Shown one piece after another: positions 51,601 to 62,489 of a stretch of 64,000 nt of DNA (position 1 is the stretch's first letter; each line of letters opens with the position of its first letter). The notes beneath the pieces are model-generated. The model was not told the DNA's origin and searched no databases. It saw only the letters and a list, made by a program, of their open reading frames with translations. The stretch is from assembly GCA_016271365.2 (NCBI GenBank), contig CM057456.1, positions 611,263,501 to 611,327,500 on the forward strand, given 5' to 3'. The translations under genes and the position numbers were made by a program. This DNA comes from Neoceratodus forsteri (Eukaryota > Chordata > Ceratodontiformes > Ceratodontidae).

Positions 51601-52660
51601 TGGACTTTTCCTTTCCAGTGGGAGGTCGTCTGATGCACTTCTGCAACCAGTGGAAGTCCATAACCTCAGACAAATGGGTCCTTCGAATAATTCGCGAGGG
51701 GTATTCTCTCAATTTTATGGAGACCCCTCCGAATCGTCCTCCCAAACGACAACCCAGGCTGTCAATCCTTCAGTCAGACCTTCTCGCTGCCAAGATCCAG
51801 GGCCTTCTGAACAACAGGGCAGTAGAACTGGTGCCTCTGCATCAGTGAAACACAGGGTTCTACTCCCACTACTTTCTGGTTCCAAAGAAGTCTGGGGGTA
51901 TGCGCCCCATTCTAGACCTCAGAAAGCTAAACAAATTTCTCCCCAGGGAGAAATTCAAAATGATTGCTCTAGGAACCCTGTTACCTTTGCTTCATCAACA
52001 CGACTGGCTAGCCTCCCTGGACATGCAGGACGCTTACCAGCACATTCCTATTCACCGAGGCATCACAAATTCCTGAGGTTTGTGGCTCTGGGTCAACACT
52101 ATCAGTTCAGAGTCCTGCCTTTGGGGCTATCCTTGCCGTAAGTCTTTACAAAGTGTTGTGCAGTTCTCGCAGCACATCTCAGGAAGCTCGGAATCAGTGT
52201 TTCTCACCTGGACGACTGGCTCTAGCAAGCCCTTCCAGACAGGGGACCCTGGAATCGTTCAGACTGACCTCTCGCCTTCTTCACGTCCATGGGAGTTCTG
52301 CTGAATCTAAAGAAGTCACAGTTGCAGCCCTCCCAGAGACTCCTTTTCATAGGGACTCTACTGGACACCTCTTGCTGAAGGCTTTCCTTCCAGAGGACAG
52401 AAGGCTCGATATCCTTCAGATGGCCCGTTACATTGGGGAGAACAGATCAGTTACAGCTCTCTCAATGCAACGTATGTTAGGCCTCATGGCATCCTCAGTG
52501 TTCACTGTACCCCTAGCTCGGCTACACATGAGAACCACCCAATGGATGCTCAGTGCTCAGTGGTCCCCAACCACTCACCCACAGTCTTATCCCATCAAGG
52601 TGACAGAACCCTTACAGAGGTCTCTCACCTGGTGGTCTCAAGAGAGCAATCTCCTGGAAG
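51560..52660 (+). pseudogene. Reverse transcriptase of B3, broken
   Basis: The pre-RT segment (GGRLMHFCNQWKSITSDKW) is open in 51423-51848. RT motifs follow in mixed frames: MRPILDLRKLNKFLP (about 51901-51945), SLDMQDAYQHIPIH (about 52015-52056), HYQFRVLPLGLS (about 52100-52135), and the active site as HLDD (about 52205-52216) after a lost base. The thumb (AFLPEDRRLDILQMARYIGE, LSMQRMLGLMASSVF) is open in 52153-53019. At least four single-base losses. Confidence 0.82.
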
Positions 52661-52669
52661 GATTTCCCT

Positions 52670-53476
52670 TTGCTCCTCTGGATCATCAAATCTCCATCAC
52701 CACAGACGATCGCTCATGGGATGGGGAGCTCATTGTCGCTCTTCCACACTCAAGGTGTATGGACTCAACTCGAGGCCCAGCTTCACATAAATGTCCTAGA
52801 GATGAGAGCCGTCCTTTATGCGGTCCGGGCTTTGAAGGACATCCTCTGTCACAAGAACATTCTCCTTCAAACGGACAACAAAGCTGTGATGTATTACATC
52901 AACAAGCAGGGCAGTGCTCACTCTTACCCCTTATGCAGGGAAGCGATGAGGGTGTGGGAATGGTGCTTGGAACACAAATCTCTAATTCAAGCGGTCTACC
53001 TGCCAGGTGTACAAAATGACTTGGCGGACCGTCTCAGCAGAACAGAGGCAGATCCTCACGAGTGGTCTCTCGACTCAACCATAGTTCAGTCACTATTCGA
53101 AGAGTGGGGAACTCCAGACCTGGACCTTTTTGCATCCCCACTAAACGCAAAACTGCCTCTCTTCTGCTCCAGAAATCCAGGGCCTGGCATTTTCTGTCAG
53201 GATGCGTTCAGGCTGCGGTGGACAAAACGCTTTCTTTACGCCTTTCCGCCTTTTCCTCTAATTCAGAGAGTACTTCTCAAATTCGAGTCCCAGGGGACCA
53301 AGATGATTCTCATTGCTCCCTCTTGGCCTCGACAACTACGGTTTCCACTACTCAACAATATGTTGGCAGCCCCTCCGAGACCACTCCCCCTGCAGATGAA
53401 CCTGTTGACTCAGGGTCCGGTGGTCCATCCCAACCTGAGATCGCTTCACCTTCACGCTTGGCTCCTGAAGAGGTAG
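52670..53476 (+). pseudogene. RNase H and MT-position segment of B3, long open frame
   Basis: 268 residues without interruption: E44 (INVLEMRAVLYA), D69 (LLQTDNKAVMYY), D120 (PGVQNDLADRLSR), DLDLFASPLN (about 151-159), CQDAFRLRWTKRFLYAFPPF with FPPF at 192-195, LIQRVLLKFESQGTKMILIA, and a leucine-rich end LHLHAWLLKR. The first RNase H aspartate (ITTDDRSWDGEL) is just upstream in another frame. This is the cleanest view of the RH-to-MT arrangement. The methyltransferase label comes from DIRS literature; no SAM-binding motif is obvious to me. Confidence 0.86.
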
Positions 53477-54506
53477 AAGTGAACCGGTTCAATGTCTCTC
53501 GAAGAGTTTCAGATATTCTTCTGGCTGCTCGGAAGCCAGCTACACCGGAAAACTTACACGTCTAAGTGGAAGCGTTTTTCGCTCTGGTGTGCAAAGTCCT
53601 CTTGGAATCCCTTTTCCTGTCCACCAGACAAGGTTTTGGAGTACCTTTTGGACCTCTCAAATTCAGGTCTTCAGTACTCTACAGTCAAAGTTCACCTTAG
53701 TGCCATTTCAGCGTATCATGAGCGGTTTCTTCTTTGTCTCTGGCTCAGTTACCTATGGTTAAGAGATTTCTTAAAGGAATTCTGCATACCAGACCCCCTA
53801 TAAGACGTCCAGTTGCAGCCTGGGACATTAACCTTGTGCTAGACATGCTCACTCGGAAACCTTTCGAACCTCTGGCTACCTGTGAGCTAAAATTTCTCAC
53901 CTGGAAGATGGCCTTCCTAGTGGCCATTACCTCAGCCCGCAGGGTCTCTGAGATACATGCCCTGGTTACGGACCCTCCGTATACTGTGTTCCATAAGGAC
54001 AAAGTAGTTCTTCGTACTATCCTAAATTTCTTCCCAAGGTTGTGTCGGAATTCCATCTAAACCAACCTTTGGTCCTTCCCTCTTACTTTGCGGACTTCCA
54101 AAATGAAGGGGAACGATCTCTTCATTCCTTGGATGTTAAGAGAGCCTTGTGTTTCTATCTAGATAGAACCAAGGATTTTCGCAAAGCCCAACAACTGTTT
54201 GTTTCCTTCAGCGAGACCCGGCTGGGTCAACCTGTCGCTATCAGATGCATCTCATCGTGGCTAGTGGCATGTCTTCGACATTGCTATTCCATGGCACAGG
54301 TTAAATTGGAAGGTAGGGTTTACGCTCACTCTACCAGAGCAGTCGCGGCATCCCTAGCGGAAATTCGCAATGTGCTGATTGCAGACATCTGCAATGCCGC
54401 CACCTGGAGCTCGGTGCATACCTTCGTTAAGCATTATGCACTGGATGTTCATGCCAGGCGACATTCCACCTTCTGCAGAACTATCCTTAATGGACTTCTG
54501 TCCTAG
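53477..54506 (+). pseudogene. Tyrosine recombinase of B3, nearly whole
   Basis: Three overlapping frames cover it: 53492-53803 (core-binding: RKTYTSKWKRFSLWCAKSSW), 53734-54060 (ITSARRVSEIHALV) and 54042-54506, with H96-x-x-R99 and Y132 (FVKHYALDVHARRH). Overlaps of tens of bases mean only two or three single-base shifts. The most complete recombinase here. One substitution (NVLIAD for NVPIAD) is near the active helix. Confidence 0.88.
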
Positions 54507-54565
54507 AAACGTGAGCTCTTGGTCTTTCTGCCGCCCTCTCAGGGGATTATTAGCTCGGTACTCTT

Positions 54566-55031
54566 CCCAATAGTGTGAATGAGTGGTGGAGACTTCTGTC
54601 CAGGAAGATATGAAAATTACGTACCTACCATAATTCTTGATCTTCTTGGACGAGTCTCCACCACTCATTCACACGCCCACCCTCCATCCCCCGAGCTCAC
54701 CGCTGTGTTGATCTTCACTCCCTCAAATCTTTAGGCCGTGAAGACTTCTTTGTTGACCCTTCTTACAGGTCGCCGGACTATCTTATGTCCGGTCTTAAGG
54801 ATTAGGTTACTCTTCGTTAGTTGCGCTGCACCTCCTTGGTAAAAGGTACTGAGGTGGTTGGAGGTCGGCCTGAGATAGTCATTACCGCGCAGCTATCTCT
54901 GGTGTCCTCCACCTCCAGCAAAGTTTGCTCCTCGATGGTCCTAGTGCCTCCGGCGCGGATCCCAATAGTGTGAATGAGTGGTGGAGACTCGTCCAAGAAG
55001 ATCAAGAATTACGGTAGGTACGTAATTTTCA
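54566..55031 (+). repeat. B3 internal complementary region and right inverted repeat
   Basis: ICR about 54566-54676, structured as in B1 and B2. The right ITR (about 54840-55031) is shorter: the inner stem has lost several bases (GGAGGTCGGCCTGAGA). Confidence 0.83.
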
Positions 55032-55275
55032 TGTTCTGTCCTGGTTCCCTAGATGGATGCCCTCTGAGCATGATCTCCAGCAAGGAACTGAGGACGGAAG
55101 GGGCCACCCATGTTTATATGGGAAGTGCCAACGTAGAATGTCTTCATGGTGTGGCTGCTTTCAAAAAGTTTTGGTGTGAATCTAGTGCTTCGCGGCTATA
55201 GTTCCATAGGTGTGGCCTGATGAAAGAGGTTCTCTCAAAGATCTACTGTAATTGTAAGTATGTAACTTCTTTCCA
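55032..55275 (+). repeat. Right inverted repeat of C2, distal part
   Basis: Continues C2 after B3. AAGGAACTGAGGACGGAAGG and the terminal TCTCTCAAAGATCTACTGTA plus ATTGTAAGTATGTAAC match C1's right end (about 16318-16530). No gene. Confidence 0.78.
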
Positions 55276-55725
55276 GGGGGCTCGTTTCTTCTCCTGTATG
55301 GTCTGACAGAAGCTTTTGGGCACTCTTCTGCTCATCTATCTGACTCAGAACGTTCTTGGGTCTCGCCATACCCATGAGGAGCCCCTGCCCTCAGGTGTTC
55401 TCCCCCACAAAGAGGGCTGAGGGTATCTGTTACCCTCAGGATCAGCCAGCTCCTCCCTTCTTGGGAAACTTGGTACTCGGACCCATAAGTATGAATCAGT
55501 AGTGAAGACTGATGGAAATTTTATACTTACTGTAATTGTTGATCTTCCAGAATGTCTCCACCATTGATTCAGACACCTGCCATCCCCAGCTCAGCTGAGA
55601 GCCAGGGCCTCTGGTAGTTCACCCTGTAAGCAGTGACGGCAGACCTTCTACTGTCTCCTGTGCCATGGCCCTGTGGTTGCAGTCTCTGTTGTATAAACAA
55701 AAAAAAAGTGGTCTGGTCATGTAGG
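55276..55725 (+). repeat. 3' part of D2 with internal complementary region
   Basis: Aligns by eye with D1 19480-19685 up to the ICR (55487-55572: TATGAATCAGTAGTGAAGAC against GTCTCCACCATTGATTCAGA). No recombinase or RT lies before it. The remaining 150 bases do not show a recognisable D2 right terminus. Confidence 0.65.
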
Positions 55726-56530
55726 TGCCACCCTCTGTCTGAGGGTGGTAGGGGGAGGTTCTTAAGGCAGTGATAACTAGTAGTCGGTACAGCTCCTTCA
55801 GTAATGCAGCACAAAAATTACTACCCTGATCAGTAATAATTTCTTTAGGTATGCCCACTCTGCAGAAAATTGTGGCAAGCTCTGCTGCCACTTTTGGGGC
55901 TGTGACAGTATGCATTGGAACTGCTTCTGGTTATCGAGTAGCATAGACACATACTGCCAGAATGAATCGATTTTCCTTTTTACATTTCTCTAAAGGGCCA
56001 ACCACATCCATTGCAATTCTCTCAAAAGGCACATCTTGTCAAGGGTAGGAGCACCAGGGGCACCTTGTCTTTTCTAGTGACTAGGGCTACTTTCAGACAC
56101 TCAGCACAGGAACTCCAATAGGTAGCAACATCTTAATGAATTCTAGGCCAGTAAAATCTATACATCAGTCTGGCAAGGGTGCGATCCCTCCCTGAGTGAC
56201 CAGCCATAGGACTATCATGTGCTATCTGTAACAACTCAGATCTATACTCTTGTGGTATAACCAATAGTTCTAACCCCAGTAATACTCAGGTATTCATAAC
56301 TATATGCAGTCTTCCTCCTAAGTAGAACTGCCCAGAGAGAATTTGGAACATATGCAAATGATGGAATCTTTTGCATGAGCCACTTTTCAAATGCTGCCTT
56401 GTACTAACTGCCTTAGTTCTAAACCCCTCAGATTTCTCTCTCTGCCTGATAAGTCTAGGTGCTCAGAGATTCCTTCCTCTTCATCATCTTGTTCTGACTT
56501 GAGAAACCTTTTAGAATATTCTAAGTATTC
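55726..56530 (-). pseudogene. Ty3/Gypsy-type integrase fragment
   Basis: Complement-strand coding for an LTR-retrotransposon integrase. A linker and HDSPMAGHSGRDRTLARLM (about 56155-56215) with the H...H half of the HHCC zinc site come first, and CAEC (about 56100) gives the CC half. The DDE core follows: MDVVGPL (about 56000), then VGIPKEIITDQGSNF with the second Asp (about 55810-55860), then TSPYHPQTEG (about 55735-55765). The catalytic Glu region is missing where the fragment meets D2. At least two stops. It is the only DDE-type sequence and the only Gypsy trace seen. Confidence 0.85.
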
Positions 56531-57110
56531 TTTAACATTTCTTTTGCTGCCTTTTACTTTTGTCATTTTAGTAAAGTCCTAGTTTTAGTGTTTAAATTGT
56601 AAGTTTCTTTCGGTTCGTATAACCGGGGTAAACCGAGGTTTATTTTATAGTTATTGGAGTTTTCTTACTAAAAACTACATTAGTTATGTTTAATTTTATT
56701 AAATTAGTTTAAGAACTGCTATCACCGGTTCTTTAACCGATAGTCTCGGTTCATTTTTCCTCGGTTCCCGGGACCTGATTGGTACTTTAACGGTTCCGGA
56801 ACTGACCACAACTGCTAAATAAACTTTAAATTAAAATTCTTTTTAGCTGTTGCAACTTATATTGGTTTTATGTTGAAAATGTGATGAAAACTGGTGACCT
56901 TGGTTTCAAACTATGTATTTTGTGTGGTGTAATTCTGTTCAGTTCCTTTTGTCTGCCTATCTGGACATGAACATTAAAAGCAGAGTGAAGTCTGCATTTC
57001 ATGTCCTAAGAAAACTATAAAAAAATACCTGGATAAGGCTTAAAAAAAAAGGAAAACTTTCACCATCTAAGGGTCCCTCCAGCTCTGATCAGCTGACACC
57101 CTATATTACT

Positions 57111-58560
57111 GTGGGTGTAACCACAACAATTCATGTAACTGCTACCCCTGAGACGGGTATACAAGCAGTTCTTGAGAGGCTTGCTGAACTGGCTGACTGC
57201 CTGGTTCCCTCTAAGAAATCAAATAAAACTAAGCACACAGAACCCCCTGCTGGACAGCGTATGGGGTCTTCTGTGCCTGCTAGAAAGCCTGCCAACTCCT
57301 GCAGATTGTCACCTACGGTGAAGCCCACCAGGATGAGGTACGGTGTCTCAGGTTTTCTGTATCACTGAAGGGATTAACTCCCACTGAAATGGTATTGTTT
57401 ACTGCAGTAACTTTACTGCAGAATTTTGTAGCACTGTGCTTCATTCTGGTGGTTTTCACTGTAAATGAAGGTTGTGAAAATTGTAAACTTTCCTAGGAAA
57501 AAAATGTAAAGATATGCCTGGAATGACTGAAGAAAACACTTTTAGGCTTACAAGTGCTATCTACTTTTCTGCAGCAGACCTCTGCACAGCAGCCTGTCTC
57601 CCCTGATCAGTCTTCCCATTATCTCGGAGGAAGACTGTGTGATTTCATAGAATGCTTGCCCCCAAGAAAAAAAAAGGCATTTGAAGATTATTCCTTACTC
57701 TTCACATTTGTGAGAAATGATTGGGCTGACACCCACTAAAAAAGCTTCCCCTTCCTGTGGATAAATTCATCGGGGAAGACACTTTAAAGATTTTACAAAT
57801 TCTAAGCTCTGTTCCCCCTCTTGATAAGAGGATGTATAAGAAACATCAGCTAGATAGGGAGAGAACTCAAAAGTTTGTTCCCTCTTCCTATACATCAAGG
57901 AGTAGTTGAAGTAACAGCTTGTGACAAGGCAGAGACATCCCTGACATCCTACTCTCCTAACACGGATCCCAGAAAAACTGACACATGGCATAAAAGGGAT
58001 ATTTATCTGGTTCCTTGACTATCGAGCAGGCACACTTTCAAGTTCATGTTACTTCCCTGCCAGATGATCAAGCTGAAACAACTAAATTTGGTTTGGAAGC
58101 AGCCAAATAACAGTTTAAATGGCTGCTGCTAAATGGATGACAAATACAGTGGTTCAGAGGGGGTTTGCCTGGTTGTGAGTCACAACCCTTGCTCAGTATT
58201 CCCAAACCAAGGCTATGGATTTCCAAGTCGAGGGTAATTCCTCTTTAGAGAAAAGATAAAAGTTAAAAAAAAAATGAATACACCACAGTAAGCTCCTTTT
58301 TTTGTATCAGACTAGGGATGTTCCTCAGTATCAGCAATACCTACAGCAGGGGTATTTCAGACACCACAGACAAGTGGTCATGGATGTAGTGAATCAGGGA
58401 TTGTCTCTGAGTTCAGATCCCTTCCAAAAAAAAAAAGTTTCAGTCCATCTACAGATGTAGAAAAAGAAAACTTCGAGAAAAAGAGGTTCAAAACCTGTTA
58501 CTGTCAAAGACAGAGGAGTCTGTCTTGGTATAGAAAAAGGTACTACAAAAGGGATGGGGA
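57111..58560 (+). pseudogene. Probable gag of E, heavily decayed
   Basis: Short frames (57111-57368 and 57554-57739) and broken pieces to about 58560 have no family signature that I recognise by themselves. Gag is inferred from position between a leader and an RT of the same strand, and from Lys/Pro/Ser-rich composition. Several A-runs (about 57037, 57669, 58267, 58427) disrupt frames. Confidence 0.35.
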
Positions 58561-58618
58561 GTGGCAACCTGGCTTAGAGGGTACTTAGCAGGCATCTGAC
58601 AAAGCCAGAGTTCAAAAT

Positions 58619-58860
58619 GGTGATCTTTCTGGACTAAGTCTTCATCACTCATTCACACTAGTGGGATAGCGCCGGAGGCACTAGGACCAAGCGGGAGCCT
58701 AACATTTTCAGAAGGGTCGGCGCCGAGACAGGATCACACATGCGCAGCACTGTGAGACTAGCTTGCGCCTGTGTAGGCTATCTCGGCATCGACCCTCCAA
58801 CCACCTCAGTTCCTTTTCTCCTGCCGTCGAGTGCGCGTGGATGTCGACGTCACTCGTCTG
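58619..58860 (+). repeat. B4 left inverted repeat
   Basis: Complements about 62770-63001. The inner stem arms are GGGTCGGCGCCGAGA (about 58714-58728) and TCTCGGCATCGACCC (about 58781-58795). The loop carries CACATGCGCAGC and TTGCGCCTGTG, which reappear inverted in the right ITR. Confidence 0.82.
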
Positions 58861-58979
58861 CCGGAGTCTTAAGTTTTTGTCTATACGACAGCAGTTTTTT
58901 ATGTTTAATATTTTAAGTAGTAATTTCTTATTTTACGAACAAAAAAAAGAAGATTATGAAGAAAAAAAAAAAGAAGTTC

Positions 58980-61450
58980 TTTCCTGCCATCAACGGAGTC
59001 ATCCTTAGACAGTAGCGGTGACGGTAGCAGGACTTCGTTTGAAAGTTTTTATGGCAGAGGGGCTGTGTCCGGTCCACCGCCCTTAATTAATGGGGGTCCG
59101 ACACAGACAATCCTGTGCTTTGGGGAGGACAGTTCACCGAAGCACCAATCTAGCGGTTCCGGGGATCCGGCTCCACTTAACCTCGAGCTCTTCTTCCTCG
59201 TTGGGGGAAGAAGAATTGGTGCTGCTTGAGGTTGCCTGTTGGTACGTCTGCATGAGGATTGTTCGTTGGGAGGGGCGATGGCCTGAACCGACTTTGGTGG
59301 GTTCCTCTTGGCCCCGCTCCTGATGGCTGCATTCTTGACTCTGAGCTCCATCTCTGTCCTCGTTGGCGCTCCGGTGGGCAGTTTCACCTCTGGGCCGCTC
59401 CTGTGGAGCAGGGGGTTTGACTTCCAGTTTTCCTGGCTCTGTTCCTGATTTTGGGACCTCCGGGCCTTGGAGCCGTTGGACCGGGGCCGGGTCGATTGGA
59501 TCACGATGGGCTAGGTGCCCTCTTGGTGACTTTGCCATCGTGTCGACCCCTCGTGCCTACCCCCCTCTCCCTTTTCCATGCAGGGGCTAGCACTGGCACC
59601 ACCCTTTTCCTTCTCCCCTTCTCAGGATTTCCATTTGCATTTCATTCAGCACCATGGCTCAGTGCCTTGGTCGGCGCCATGCCTCGCAGCCGTGGCTCGG
59701 TGCCTTGGTCGGCGCAGAGCCTCGCTGCCTTGGTCGGCACTGTGCCTCGGTGCCTTGGTCGGCGCCGTGGGTCGGCGCTATTGCTCTCTGCGGCGCCGTG
59801 GGTGCTGTTGTTGTTGCTGTTGGTTTTCGGCGCTGTCAGTGGTGCCACGGGTGTCTAGGAGGCACTGGACACCCGTGGGCGGTTCCGTGCACCCGCGGGT
59901 GCCATGGGTGGCACCCATGGGTGGTACTGGGAGTACCCGTGGGTGCTGCAGGTGGCGCCATGTGCACCCACGGGTACCATGGGTGCTACGGTGCCATGGG
60001 TGGTGCCGGGGGCACCCATGGGTGCCGCAGGTGGCACCATGGGTGCCACTGGTGCCCTCGGGTGCCATTCTTGCCATGGGTGTCATGGGTTCCATGGTGC
60101 CATGGTACCATGGGTGTCGGGGGTGCCCTCGGGTGCCATTGCTTCATGAGTGCGGGGGGTGCCTGCGAGTACTGCCACGGGTGCCCTCAGATATCGCCAA
60201 GGTTGGCATAGGCACTGTTTGGTGCCCTCCTGTGCCACGAGTGATGCTGATGCTGCAGGGGTGCTAGTGGGTGCTGTATGGCAGAATTAGTGACACATTT
60301 TTCCTTTTCGGACTTCCTTTTCACAGAACTTGTGGCGGGATGTTTTCCACAGAATGAACTCCTGTTCTGTGGATTATTTTTCCCACACAGCTTAGTGAGT
60401 GGCAGTCTATGTGGGATCTTGTGTCATCCAGCGGTTTTCTGCTGATGGAACTCTGCTGTACTGCTCTGCCAGTGGCATATCATTCTGCTCAGCACTTTCT
60501 CGGCTCCCTACGTGGTAACAAGCTCCTCGACATCCTTCCTGATGGCGGAGTCTCTAGTGGCTCTGACCTAGACCTCTCGTAGAGGTCCTTCTGGGGTAGA
60601 AGTGCATCTAGATGGGTCTTTCCCTGTCCTTCTGATCAGTAATACAGTGGACGACTCATTTTATATACTGAAGGGCACGTCCTCTCTATCATCAGGGTCC
60701 GAGATGGAAAATCTTTTCAGTAGTTCCTCAGTAATGGGGTCCACTATAGTATTTCACACTGTGTCCGTGGACTATACACTTCTGCGTCTAGACTTTTTCA
60801 GTCGTCAAGACAGTTACTCTTGGTGGAACATTCTAATTTAATGGACAGGAGCCACTCAGGCTGTTCCGCTCCTTTGTTAGGGGTATATAACCCCCTTGTG
60901 ATATTGCCCCTTCAGTGGCTTCTTCGGCACAGGTGGTTAACATCTCTCCAGCTGTGATTATTAGTCCGGTCATGATCTCAGTATGGTCGCTCAAGCTCCT
61001 TCTGCACTCAGATGGAGAACATCTTTGTCATTTTGTATCAAGACAATCCTTGCGAAATAGCAGCCTGAAAGCCTTGTTAGGCTCAAAAAAAAATTTTTAT
61101 CACAGCACAGGGCCTAGCCAAAATTACCCGATACCCCCCTTTTTTTTGGATCTGGTCAGGTTCGCCTCAGCCCCTGAGGCGCTCATCTCCAGAGTACGGT
61201 AGAGAGTACCTGACTTCTTCTTCCCCTAGGGGGAGTCCGATCCAGCGGCGGTATGGGTCATCTCTTTCTCTAAGAGAGATTTCTCTCATTCAGAGACATT
61301 TCCTAGACCTAGGCGACTGCCCAGTCTGTTAATTCCCCTTTCATTGTATCAGGCTTTCTTCTCTTGAGCAGAGCCTTGCAGCAGCAGAAGCAACTCTCCA
61401 CCAAGTCGGAACTCAGGTTCCTAATTCCTGGCTGCTTTAACTTATTAGGT
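58980..61450 (+). pseudogene. Divergent gag region of B4
   Basis: No long frame matches the B1-B3 Gag. A basic and then Ser/Pro-rich region (about 58985-59640) is followed by the minisatellite and then by fragments such as 60602-60841 and 60915-61202. Position and ends imply gag, but homology is not demonstrated. Open frames across the minisatellite are composition artefacts. Confidence 0.4.
59656..60215. repeat. GC-rich minisatellite in B4
   Basis: Two repeat styles adjoin. At 59656-59780 a unit of about 24-27 bp carries GTGCCTTGGTCGGCGC, repeated four to five times. At about 59870-60215 many short units are built on CATGGGTG/CACCCATG and GGTGCC. Both are variations of the GGTGCC/GGCGCC theme seen in the gag linkers of B1-B3, expanded here. 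Confidence 0.8.
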
Positions 61451-61689
61451 GATTTACTCCTTCTTGACGGAAGGTCAAGTAGGTCTTTTTTCTGAGGTAG
61501 CTTCTCAAATATTCCCACCTTCGGTTCCTGCGCCCTGGTCCATGCCAGTCGCTCATGAAGCTATCCTCTCTGACTGCGTGATGGAGTTGTGATGTTTGTT
61601 TTTCAGCAAACAAACTAGAATCCTTTCCTACTCCCTTCAGGGAGGCCAGAGTGGGTAGTGCCTCACCGCATTGAGTCACTGCCTCTTTC

Positions 61690-62440
61690 AGTCACTTTCA
61701 ACAAATAGGTTAGCCCTAACTTGGTCCTGCTGTGTCCCTCCTCAATGCACATCTGCCTCTATTTGCCTTAGAAATCCAACCCCTGTTTTTTTCTGTCAGA
61801 ATGTTTTTTTCAGCAGTGGACATATCCTCCTGTACACTTTTTCCTTTCTTCCCGGAGTTCAGAGACTGCTACTACAGTTGTACACACAGGGGCAAGATGA
61901 TTTCTTTCAGAATATGCAGTGGGTAGGATCTGGTTCTACTAGACCACCACAAGAGGCTTCTAAGTCGTGCTTGGCCTTCCATCAGGAAGGTGCCCGTGAC
62001 TAAGTGGAGACCATTCTCCTTGATGGGCTAACTCCACCTGGACCCACTTGCTCACCAAGTAGGGGGTTCAAGTGCTCCTGGACCTGTTGTTTACAGGTCA
62101 GCCATTCTTGATAGTGGGGGATTCCATCTGCACTTTCCAGTTTGCCCTGAACCAGTAGACTTTACCTCCGACTCTTTCAGTTCCTGAGGTCCCTTTATGT
62201 TACATTAGTACATGTCTTTGATGCTATTAATTTTGGTCCTAGACCAAATTGTGAGGCCAGGTTCTTGCCGCTCTCCTAGAGTGGTTGCAGCTTCCTGGCA
62301 GACTTTCATTTTGTGCCCATTGCAGTCGTCTGCAAAGTGGTGAGTTACAACTCGAGCGCTTATCTTGTAAGCACTATTTTCTAGATGCTCTTTACAAGAC
62401 AGCTCTCTTTATTAGCAGGACAGTCCTTGGATGTCCTTTC
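61690..62440 (+). pseudogene. MT-position and recombinase remnants of B4
   Basis: LNAHLPLFALEIQPLFFSVR, then FSFLPGVQRLLLQLYTQGQD (in shifted frames, about 61740-61900), match B3's LNAKLPLFCSRN...FPPFPLIQRVLLK. Further on, SRVVAASWQTF-like sequence (about 62270-62310) corresponds to HSTRAVAASLAEI, and a Cys/Ser-rich end follows. Most of the recombinase, including the tyrosine context, is lost. Confidence 0.6.
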
Positions 62441-62489
62441 TGAGTCAACCCTATGTCCTACCACCCTACTCAGGGTTGTTGATTTTTGC

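Larger units (their letters stand above)
49139..55031 (+). mobile_element. DIRS-type retrotransposon B3, structurally complete
   Basis: Family B element (5.9 kb) inserted in the right end of C2. The left terminus ATCTTCCTGGACATAAGTC and the right terminus ACGGTAGGTACGTAATTTTC are intact. Gag 49495-51600, RT 51560-52620, RH/MT 52670-53476, YR 53477-54506, ICR about 54566-54676. The RH/MT and YR frames are nearly whole; gag and RT have many single-base indels. Confidence 0.92.
26455..55275 (+). mobile_element. DIRS-type retrotransposon C2, split by four insertions
   Basis: C2's own pieces are 26455-29098, 34921-36182, 47552-49138 and 55032-55275, about 5.7 kb in all. B1 interrupts RT, A3 interrupts the MT-position segment and B3 interrupts the right ITR; a SINE sits in RT. 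Each break rejoins in domain order against C1. The left end (about 26455-26490, GGTCACGCCTGTGGAATTTA) is the reverse complement, with mismatches, of about 55190-55225 (TAGTTCCATAGGTGTGGCC). All genes are degraded. Confidence 0.87.
24391..55725 (+). mobile_element. DIRS-type element D2, outer shell of the nest
   Basis: The outermost element has only about 2.5 kb of its own sequence: 24391-24892, 25628-26454 and 55276-55725. The left end (GAATCTTCACCACTCATTTA) matches inverted the right-hand block near 55487-55510. Its right part (about 55276-55490) aligns with D1 at about 19480-19685, including the CTCCCCCACA and CCCTCAGG blocks. That similarity is the key evidence that C2 split one element. 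Beyond the ICR (55487-55572) the right ITR is lost or replaced by a Gypsy fragment. Confidence 0.72.

Noticed and set aside
29099..55031. CRISPR-like or satellite array from the repeated B termini
   Set aside because: Copies are thousands of bases apart and are element ends with ICRs; there is no repeat-spacer periodicity.
55569..55915. A live Gypsy or retroviral integrase gene
   Set aside because: Only part of the core is present, with stops and no catalytic Glu region, LTR, gag or RT nearby.
57554..57739. A second host exon
   Set aside because: It does not resemble AVL9, lacks convincing splice sites, and lies in decayed element E sequence.
59451..60267. Frames of 105-229 codons over the B4 minisatellite, on both strands
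   Set aside because: Repetitive composition (CATGGGTG and GGTGCC units) explains them; no domain is recognisable.
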